From: Malus domestica
Lineage: Eukaryota; Streptophyta; Magnoliopsida; Rosales; Rosaceae
Assembly (NCBI RefSeq): GCF_042453785.1
Contig: NC_091663.1
Span: forward strand, 36,787,001 to 36,851,000
Direction of reading: 5' to 3'
DNA length: 64,000 nt
Shown here in pieces: positions 46,734 through 55,500 of the stretch. Under the pieces are notes generated by a model that was not told where the DNA came from, ran no database searches, and saw nothing but the letters and a program-made list of their open reading frames with translations. Positions within the stretch are counted from its first letter, which is position 1. The number at the start of each line of letters is the position of its first letter. The position numbers and the translations under genes were made by a program.

Positions 46734-49306
46734 ATGGCTAGGAATTCTAGGGTTTTAGTACGACAGTTACTTGGCAATCCCCTAAACTCCTGCGCAGCTC
46801 TTCTTCATCACCATAACCATAAGCATCCTCTTAGTTTCATCAAAACCCTACCAGTTTCAGTTTCAATCACACCATCTTTGCCACCACGACCACCCCCACC
46901 GGCAATTCCTTCCTCTTCAAAACCCTTCTGTACCCTTGATTCCAGCTCAAAAAAGGAAATTATTATTGGGTCCTATAGCCGCTGGTCTATCAACTACAAG
47001 GGTCGGTGACTTGACTCTCTTCAAAACTCTTTCCCCAAATCTTCTGCCTTTGTTGTTGCCTTGCCGCCGCTGACTTAACTCTTTTCACAATTTTCTTATT
47101 TTCAGGTTACTCAGACATTCCTCTCATTTTGCTCCACAATCATTACGATCAGTATGTCAGCGCAGTTAAAACAATTCAAGGTAGTGTTTTATAGTTTTTT
47201 ATTTTATTTTTGAATTAAATGTTTGCTTGAAGATTTTTTTAGATGAAACTGTGTACGTTTAATATAAGAAAATATAAGTTTCATGCAGTTTGTTTTATTA
47301 GTTTTTTTAATTCATTGGAACAGACCAATCTTTGCCGGCAATTATATTATTCACGACCTATTACGAGGCCAGTAAGTTCAAATGAATTTACTTTGTTTAA
47401 TCAAGCTAGCTGCTTCTCTTTGTGATATAATCGGGAGACGATAATCACACACCTTGTTTCTTCCCCTACACAACCCTCTTAATCATTTGTGTTGCTTCGA
47501 TTTGATTTGTTCAATCTGACGCATGTAAATAAAGAGAAGTGTGGGAAGAAAACTAATGTGTGTGATTATCGTTGCCCTAAACTAAACTGCGCTCCTTTTC
47601 CAACTCAGTGTTTGATGTACTCTTCTTGTGCAGTGTCTCATGTCACTTCTGATATGTTTATGGAAATGTGTGAGCCTTTCCCACATGTAATAGCATATGA
47701 GTTCCTCCTTGATCCTGAGGTGTGCCACTGTAATCCAGTTTTCTATTATCCCATTTTTTTACCTTCGGGAAGCTATTGAGTTTCTGCTAAGTTTTTTAAT
47801 CCAAACTAAAGAATTAATAATAAGGTCAAAACAACATAGGGGGTTGTTTAGTATTTAAACTGAAAGTAATTTACAGTTTAAAATGACGAATGTAACAATT
47901 TAAAGAGGCTCTTGTTTGTTTCATATAGGTCTGAGAATGGAAAAAATAGTTTACCACATGTTTGATAAGGGTGGTGTTATCCATATATACCCCCATTTTT
48001 ACCATATCTTGTTAATTTTTGTCATTTGATTTTCTTTAATTCATTCAATCTAACGGCTGAAAATTAAGAGGATGTGTAAGAGGTAAAAAATAATGTGCGG
48101 ATACCACCACCCTTTGATAAATCTGCTCCAGACCCCTCAAATTAGAATTTGATTCCTGGAACTATATAAGGCTAATATTAGTGTTGTATCTGATTGATTT
48201 TTGAATGTTCCCAGTAGCAACGGTTGAGAATGAAACTCACACTGATGTAAAGATGGACCTTGCATAAGCTTATAAGTAATTGAAACATTCCTCATATTGC
48301 CGATCGGTTGTATAAGTTAAAATGTGTTTGTTAGCTAGGTCATGTACCATGCTGTAATTGCCATCTGCATATGTGAGCCTGCTTAAAGAACAAATATGAT
48401 ATCTTATTATGCCTGATCATTTAGTTAATTAATCTAACATTGTTTAGTCTCTATATGTAGGAAGACAACTACAAAAGCATACTGGAAAATCTTAATATTC
48501 CCCGTACGGTAAATTATTTGAGGGGCTAAGAATGTTCTTAATTTAGCTCCACGATTTAGTTGCTCATATCTTTATCCTTTATCCTTAATTTGTTTTTAAT
48601 ATACAATTCATATACCTTTTGTAGCCAACGTTTCATTTCTATCAAAATGGGAAAAAGGTTGCTGAGATAACCCGTAAAAGCTGGGAGAGCGAAGCTTACG
48701 AGATCTCCTTGAAAAAGACTCTTGTGAAACTCTACGTGTAAGTATTTTTTAGATTATCTTATATTTGTTGCGAATGAATATCACAAAATTGAACTTTGCA
48801 TGATTTATAAGTAGGGCTATTCCTCATATTGTAAATTAATTTTATGTTAGAACCTTAACTTTCTTCATAATATCCGAGTAGATTATCCTACATGTAAAGT
48901 CCAAGGGCCACATGTGTTCTACGTCACTCTGTTTGTGTTATCCTCGTGTTTGACTTGAAAATTGACCACACGTGAGGAAGCGTGTTGAGAATGAATCTTA
49001 CATTAATAGAAGCAAGGACCTTGCATAAGCCCATAGGTAATTAAGTAAGGCTACTCTTATATTATCAGTTAGTTTTATGGTAGAAGTAATCTCAACTTTC
49101 TTCACATTTTACGTGCTTTTGTGAATTTGTGAACGTGATTTTTACTTTTATTTTTCTTCTTCTTATGATATATTGATTGAATTATAGAAAATAGTTGTTG
49201 AATTTTCTCATCTTGCAGTCCTCAACCTACAGAAAGATCATCTGATAAGGAGGATAGGAGTAGAGTTGAAGATACGTTGAGGTACAGAAAGATCACCTGG
49301 CAATAA
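46734..49306 (+). CDS. Thioredoxin-o-like protein without CxxC
   Basis: Seven exons (46734-47001, 47106-47180, 47324-47371, 47634-47719, 48461-48508, 48625-48737, 49219-49306) give 241 residues. Residues 1-75 look like a mitochondrial transit peptide (MARNSRVLVRQLLGN, Pro/Ser-rich, SSKPFCTLDSSS). The thioredoxin part reads VKTIQDQSLPAIILFTTYYEAMSH, then FPHVIAYEFLLDPE, the cis-proline RTPTFHFYQNGKKVAEI, and KKTLVKLYV. Where thioredoxin o has WCGPC this protein has YEAMS, so it is presumably redox-inactive. It has an Arg/Asp/Glu-rich C-terminal tail. Exon phases match the divergent partner. Introns hold MITEs (47433-47577, 47969-48113) and fragments of a small LTR element. A chaperone-like or binding role is possible, but nothing shows it. 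Confidence 0.75.
47433..47577. mobile_element. Foldback MITE in a thioredoxin-like intron
   Basis: Inverted ends gggagacgataatcacacac and gtgtgtgattatcgttgccc. It lies within the third intron of the gene starting at 46734. No clear target duplication. Loosely related to the 8-bp MITE family. Confidence 0.65.
47969..48113. mobile_element. hAT-type MITE with 8-bp target duplication
   Basis: A 145-bp element, start gggtggtgttatcc, end ggataccaccaccc, flanked by perfect tttgataa repeats (47961-47968 and 48114-48121). Same family as 36246-36395: the shared core is ttctttaattcattcaatct followed by ggctgaaaatt. It lies in the fourth intron of the thioredoxin-like gene. Confidence 0.85.
48222..48315 (+). 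mobile_element. LTR fragment of a small TRIM-like element, fossil
   Basis: It matches the LTR at 48983-49104: gttgagaatga, ggaccttgcataagcttat, aagtaattg and cctcatattgcc. An isolated broken piece in the fourth intron of the thioredoxin-like gene. Confidence 0.55.
48766..49104 (+). mobile_element. Small TRIM-like LTR element in an intron, fossil
   Basis: Two related LTRs of about 100-122 bp (48766-48866 and 48983-49104) begin tgttg and end ctttcttca. The spacer ends in the purine tract cacgtgaggaagcg. There is no coding capacity. It lies in the sixth intron of the thioredoxin-like gene, and the LTRs differ considerably, so it is old. A relative is at 60975-61204. Confidence 0.65.
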
Positions 49307-49762
49307 GGAGAGAAGGAGCTGAATGGGTGGGTTCGGAATCGGATCCATCGCCCCGTTCCAAGTCCTTGCTGTCCGACGAATCGCCGAACACTTGCCGGCC
49401 GGAGAATTTCTTTGGTTATCAGCATCCATTGTTATAAGCTCCGATCTTTTTACTTTGCGTTAATTGGATGAAAATGTCAAATTTTCTTTTTGAGTACATT
49501 TTTGCTCACCACCATTTAGTATGATCTATGTTTACCACTTTATTTATTACTGTTAGATAAGTTTAAATTTTGAGATTTGTTCTTATTTATTACATGAATC
49601 TGAAAATTCAAACTTATCTAACGATGATAAATAAAGTGATGAGCATACATCACACTAGATGATGGTGCGCAAATATACTCTCTTTTTCTTTTAATCACTT
49701 TTTTGACAGCTGTAAAATGGGTACTTTATTTTCCAACAAAAACATTATCCAAAAAAATATTC

Positions 49763-49913
49763 GGGAGCTTTAACGAAAAGTTATCGGTACTATTCATTTT
49801 AACGAAAAATCACATTTTTACTTTAAAAAATCAATTCTTATACTATTCACTTGCAACCCTTTTGCTTTTTCGTTAAAATTCAAAATTTTCAAATCATTTT
49901 CATAAATTTTTCT
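49763..49913. mobile_element. MITE with 10-bp target duplication, copy C
   Basis: Begins gggagctttaacgaaaagtt and ends tttcataaatttttct. Flanks aaaaatattc (49753-49762) and aaaaaaattc (49914-49923) match at 9 of 10 bases. Same family as 33140, 38360 and 57330. Confidence 0.78.
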
Positions 49914-50125
49914 AAAAAAATTCCCATTGGTCAGCGCAGTGCACCGCCGTATGAGCAGCGTCGTCGTAGACGATTATGATTGAGTGCAACCAAATAGACG
50001 CCTCGGCCGCCGTGCCGCGCCAAGGGATGGGCATTCGCTTGGCCTTTCGAGCCCATGCAGAGAATATATCCTCTTCCTCTCGCCGAAAGCCGACACGTAA
50101 CGTCGCAGTGTCATCCTTAGAGGTC

Positions 50126-50347
50126 CACGTGTCGTCATCGCGTAAGACGTCCCCATGCTTCCCCCGCACTTCGTCGCACCCGTCGAATTATTCCTACCAC
50201 CACTACAAATTACAAACCAAGCCTGGAAAGCCTCCCGTTGACGCATTTGACCACATCCACCGTTTCCGAAGCGCCACGTGGTGCGGAACATCTGATTCCA
50301 GCTGTTGATTTTTGGAGACTGTCGCCCACTTTGGAATCCCTATAAAT
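50126..50347 (+). promoter_or_regulatory. REF-like promoter with two G-box/ABREs and TATA
   Basis: CACGTG occurs at 50126-50131 (gtccacgtgtcgtc) and 50275-50280 (gcgccacgtggtgc), and a gacacgtaacg core lies near 50092. TATAAAT at 50341-50347 is about 66 bases before the ATG. Stress or ABA control is inferred. Confidence 0.6.
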
Positions 50348-50412
50348 TTGAAGGAGTCCGTTTTATTTCGAAAGAGTCGAAAGGCATCGAAGGTTTTGAA
50401 AGCAGAGCAAAA

Positions 50413-51433
50413 ATGGCAGATTCTGAAGCATCGCAGTCTACAGAAACGGTAAACTCTCTCTTCGTTCTGTTTGGTTCCCGAGAAAGTGATAGAAAAGTTC
50501 GATTATTTTTCTTTTCGGAATTATGAAACTGTTGGTTTTGATACTGTTATGTTTGGTTGCCGAGAAAGTGACAGAAAAGCCTTTTTTCTTTTTCTTTTTT
50601 TGAATTTATGCTCTGTTGATTTTGATTTGGAAACTTTCTGTTTGGTTGCCGAGAAAGTGACGGAAAGTTTCTAATTTTTTTCCTTTCGGATCTTGATTTG
50701 TAGGTGCGAGTGGACGCGAAGAAGCTCAAGTATTTGGAATTCGTTCAGGTGGCGGCGATTTACGTGGTGGTGTGCTTCTCGAGCCTGTACGAGTACGCAA
50801 AGGAGAACTCCGGTCCGCTTAAACCAGGGGTTCAGACGGTGGAAGGCACCGTCCGAACCGTAATCGGACCGGTCTACGAGAAGTTACACGGCCTTCCCTT
50901 CCAATTCCTCAAATTCGTCGATCGCAAGGTCAGTCTAAAACCCTACGTTCCGCCGCCCCTTGATTTTACACTGTAAACAGTTGATAGTTTCTCGATCACG
51001 GTCACGTGATTTGCAGGTGGATGAGTCATTGAGCGAGGTGGACCGTCACGTGCCAGTTCTGGTGAAGCAGGCGTCGAGCCAGGCGCTATCGGTGGCGAGA
51101 GAGGTGGAGCAAGGCGGCTTGGTGAGCACGGCTAAGAATATTACTGTGAGCGTGTACTACAAGTACGAGCCGGTGGCGGAGCAGTACGCCGTGTCGGCTT
51201 GGCGAGCGCTAAACCGGCTACCGCTGTTTCCATTGGTGGCTCAGATAATAGTCCCAACCGTGTCGTACTGGTCCGGCAAGTACAATCGGGCCGTCGGGTA
51301 CACTGCCAACAGAGGCTACTCCGTGGCGGCGTATCTGCCGTTGATTCCGACGGAGAGGATTGCCAAGGTGTTTGAAGCGGAGAACGTGGTTGCCGTTCCG
51401 ACGAACGGTGGCTCTGTTGCAGTGGAGCAGTGA
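50413..51433 (+). CDS. REF/SRPP-like stress-related protein
   Basis: Member of the rubber elongation factor / small rubber particle protein family, which in non-rubber plants coats cytosolic lipid droplets (LDAP) and supports growth and stress tolerance. Three exons (50413-50448, 50704-50928, 51017-51433) give 225 residues, normal length. The N-terminus is acidic (MADSEASQSTE). The family core runs from KLKYLEFVQVAAIYVVVCFSS through YEKLHGLPFQFLKFVDRKVDES and ends around YLPLIPTERIAKVFEAE, followed by a Val/Gly-rich tail. Introns are GT-AG and the frame is intact. G-boxes lie upstream. Convergent with TOC159. Which subclass (LDAP or SRP) is not settled by sequence alone. Confidence 0.92.
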
Positions 51434-51574
51434 TTACCGTTGATCCTGGCTGGGGGCTTTATTGTCTTTTAGCTTTTTCTTTATTTTCCGAATGTGAAGT
51501 TTATTTTGGGCTCGTTTTGAAAGAAAGAGTTGAAGTGGTGCCTCTATTGCGTTTTTATCGATTTCAGAGAGGGC

Positions 51575-51707
51575 GGTGCTATTCACATACTTATTTATTT
51601 TTACATCATTTTTAATTTTTAACTATCAAATCGAACAAATTAAATAATCGAACAAATTAAAGAAGATCAAAATAATAGAAACTAACAAAAATGTGTGAAT
51701 AGCACTA
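51575..51707. mobile_element. Foldback MITE downstream of the REF-like gene
   Basis: Inverted ends ggtgctattcacatac and tgtgtgaatagcacta, with an inner motif aaagaagatcaaaataatag. Loosely in the 8-bp hAT MITE family. The target duplication was not resolved. It starts about 140 bases after the stop codon. Confidence 0.6.
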
Positions 51708-51900
51708 ATCTTTTAACAATAGAATCGATTTATTAATGTAGAATTGCTCTTTAGAGCTTCTAAGGGATTAACGAATATGAGAGTATAATTTCTAAAATTT
51801 AAGCTCTAAATTGCGATCTTTGAACCCTAAATGGGATCAATCAACCTCATCGTACCAAAGCCGCATAAACTAGAAATGTCATATTCTCGAAGCATCTTAA

Positions 51901-52174
51901 GGTATCGTTTGGCATGCATACGGTACGAAACGGAATGAGACGGAGAGGGAGCAAATATGCCCTCGGATGGAAACAAGGAGGAAGAAGAAAGAGACGGTCA
52001 GGTTATAATTTTATGTTCCACGGATGTGGAACGAGTCGTTGCAGGAGGTGAGGCGGAACGAAAATTCATCCAAAATTCGTTTCGTGGAACAGCTCGTTCC
52101 TCCCATTTTAGGCGCACAAAATGTGGGACGGAACGCTTCGTCCCACTCTATTCCGTCCCATACCAAACGGTACC
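51901..52174. mobile_element. Harbinger/Tourist-type MITE
   Basis: A 274-bp element with inverted ends ggtatcgtttgg and ccaaacggtacc, flanked by TAA on both sides (51898-51900 and 52175-52177), the 3-bp target typical of PIF/Harbinger. Its interior is GC-richer and includes repeated ggaacg/cgttcc palindromes. It lies between the convergent REF-like and TOC159 genes. Confidence 0.78.
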
Positions 52175-52522
52175 TAAAGAACGGATATCTTGCACAGAAA
52201 ATTTTGGCTCTTACAATTACTCCATTACCAGCAGTCAGGGAAGCAAATATAAGTGGAAAGATATCACAAAGATTTAGGGCATCAATGGGAGAGAAAAAGT
52301 ATTAACTGAATAAACTCAAAACTTGTCATTAACTAGGAATGATTAATACATAATCCGAGATTATTACAGCACCATCTCGTTGAATAAACTCGCTCTCTAG
52401 GTTCCATCTCGTTTTCGATACAACTAATCGCGCAATCTCAACTTTATTTGACAAAATATCAAAACATCGACGTCGTAAACATAACAGAACGGAAACAGAT
52501 GACAAAATGAATAGAACGTATC

Positions 52523-55500
52523 TTAGTAGATGGAGTAGTTCTCGCTGGCTCTGGGCCAGATGCTGTTGTAGATAGCCTTGACAACCGGAATCACGGCAAT
52601 GAGCGCAAGTTGGAGTTGTTCGGAGCTGCTTGTTCTGATCGAGATCTGTCCGCTGCGCTTGTTGTTCAACCCTGCACGAACAGCCATCTTGTAGTTGCGG
52701 CCGAGGGAAAACTGGGACTGGAGATTTGCCCCCAGGGCCAAGTCACCCCTCCACCGCACGAGAGACAGACCCAATGAGGATTGATCCTGGCCAATCGGAA
52801 AATCTGCCTCCCTCAGCCGCACCTCCAAATTTGCTCCATATGCTGAGTCGCCCTGAGATCGGACAGTACCAGTAGTACCCACCAATACCAGGCGCTTGCC
52901 AACCGCATACTCCTGTTCGAGTTTGAATCCAGTGGACACATTTTCACCCAAGAATGTCACAGATACTCCGGCAGCATTCTTGAACCTCTTGGAAGTTTTG
53001 ACTTTGGTGTCTCCTCGGACAATGTATGCAAGTTGCTTTCCGATGTTCTGAATGTCAAACCCTAGCATACTCGACCACTTCTCCCCGTGCTTAGCACCAA
53101 CCGAGGAATCTAAATGAATATTGAACTCTTTCTTATCCTTTGTAAGCTGAACAGCAACAGCTGCGGGAAAAGAATTAGCAATGGCCAGAGTATGTTCAAG
53201 GTTGACACCGTCATACCCACAGTCATGGTCCCAGCCTTGCGCGTCCAACACTGGCCTTGCCGTGAACTGAGAAGTCGGCTCCAAGAACCGGTACCTGTAA
53301 GCTGGATTTTCACCATCAAAAGAAGGCGGCAAAACCATATCAGGTAATGCCACCGGCACAGCTGCTGGAGCACCATTTTCTGGATCTTCTTCACCCAAAT
53401 AACCGTACTCCTCTTCACTGACCTTGCCCTTCTTCTTCATTTCTTTCATCCTTCTCAACTCCTCTTTCCACATCTTCTTCTGGAGGAGCTTAAACCTATA
53501 ATCGTACTCCTCAGCGTACGCCTTCCTCTGCTCTCTGCTAAGCTTAGCAATCTGAGCCTTCTTGAGAGGCTTAAATGACGGAAGCTGATCATACTCATCC
53601 TCCTCTTCCTCTTGATCAGAATCAGACAAGTCAGCCAAGTCAATGTCTGAATCAGCATTCTCACCACCTTGATCGGTAGCAAGTTTTGGGTGCGGACGAG
53701 ATTGCAACAGCCAAGACAATAAGTATGGAAGAGGAGCCGAACGGGAACGCAAACCAAAGAGCTTACGGTGATCAAATGATTCCGGAGGTTTGGAGAGATT
53801 AGACGCATCAGACAAGATCTTCATAGAGTAGCATAAGAGCAATAGATGGGATCTCCAAGCTACACCATTAGGGAGAACTTTCTGATTATCTCTCTTCCGA
53901 CAAGATGGGTGGTTCTCTACAAGAGATATTGGACTCATCATACTCGGATTCATGAACCTTAGATCGCCAACAGCTTGTCCAATGGTCTGCTGCATTATTT
54001 GTTCCCGCTGATTACGAAACATCTCATAATTCAGAGGGGAACCTGATGGTCCATCAGGAGGAGCAGAAGAGCTGTGAGTCAGAGTAACTATGGTGCTTCG
54101 CCAAATTGAAGGACCAAAGGCATTAGTGATTGATCTTAACAATGGCACATCACTTAGATCCCTACTTCGGGAGTCCATCCGATCCACATAGAGGACAATA
54201 TCTGGGGGGGATTTTTTCATGCGCCTCTGCACAGAAGATAAGATTTTGCGATTGATGCCCTGTTCCATTGCAGCAGATTTCAGACCCGGTGTATCAAAAA
54301 CCTTAATCTTGACTCCATCCACCACTCCAACAATTTCTTTCACAGCAGTTGTTCCAGGTCCAAAAGCATTAATTGGGGTCACTTCTGCACCGAAAATCGA
54401 ATTTATAGTGGCACTTTTCCCAACACCTGTCTTCCCAAGAACCAGTATGTTCAAGGAGAAGTCCAAATCATCCTTCTCCTCTGCTTCAAGCTGAAGAGCG
54501 GTCATCTTTGCAGCTTCAAGGCTAAATTCTTGACTGTTTTGCCTCCCTGACACAAGAGCTAGGCGGTATAGAACCTGCCTTGGTACTGACTCTTCTGTAG
54601 AAACACCTAATCTCTGCACGAGCCTCAAGAACTTAACCCTTATTTGCTGAAACTTTTCGAGCTTCGCTTTCTCTTCTTCACTCAAGTTCTCAGAACTGCC
54701 CCCAACTGTGACATTGGAAGATGAAAAAAGGTTCGAGTTGTTTGGTCGGGAAGCAGGTTTCAACGACCGGACTGATGATCCCAACCCAGCAGGACGCTCA
54801 ACAGAGAAAAGCCTGGATCCATCTGGGGTGGTGAATGTAACATTGCCACCATCTGAGGAAGCACCTGTTGCTGCTTTCAGAAGCGCTGCCAGTGCATCAG
54901 AATCAAATAACTCTTTTCCGCCCCCTTCCTCATCAGTGTCCACTTCTTCATCTGAATCCGTGGCAACCTGGCCATCAATTCTCTGTGAATGATCATGATA
55001 ACTGTCAGCACCTGAGTAAGAACCAGCACGGGATCCTCGCTCCAACTGTTCCAAAAACTGTTTAGCAGCCTCAGAGCTTCCAAAAATCATACCTTCATTG
55101 TTCGCATCTGTAACTGAACCTTCATTCTCACCTTCATCGTCTTGAAGATCCTTATCATCATATTGAAGATCATTATCACCGTCATCGTCAGTTTCAACTC
55201 TTATCTCTCTGTTTGAAATGGAATTTGCATCCACAGATCCAATGCCAATTTCATCTGGGATATGCTTCTCCTCAACTTCCTCAACTAGCTTTACTTTGTG
55301 GCTATCAGAACTTGAATCCAGAAATTCAGGTGCCACATATTTTCCGCAGACAGCCGCTTCCAATTCATGCACTTCATCATGTGCATTCAAGTCACCGTTC
55401 TCCGGTTTTGCCTCTATCTGCGGTTCATGTTCTGATAAGTTTACAGTTTCTGTTTCAGCTCCATCCCCTACCGATGGTTTGTCATCTGACATCACATCAG

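Larger units (their letters stand above)
49307..50412. other. Intergenic region before the REF-like gene
   Basis: It contains one MITE at 49763-49913 and the REF-like promoter. From 49925 the sequence turns GC-rich. Overlapping open frames on both strands there (49912-50308) look like compositional accidents of a promoter, not genes. Confidence 0.5.

Noticed and set aside
49912-50308. Overlapping open frames on both strands before the REF-like gene
   Set aside because: The region is GC-rich, contains G-boxes and directly precedes a TATA box. The frames share no family features, so promoter composition explains them better than a gene.
52024-52305. Plus-strand frames between REF-like and TOC159
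   Set aside because: They fall mostly inside the Harbinger-type MITE at 51901-52174.
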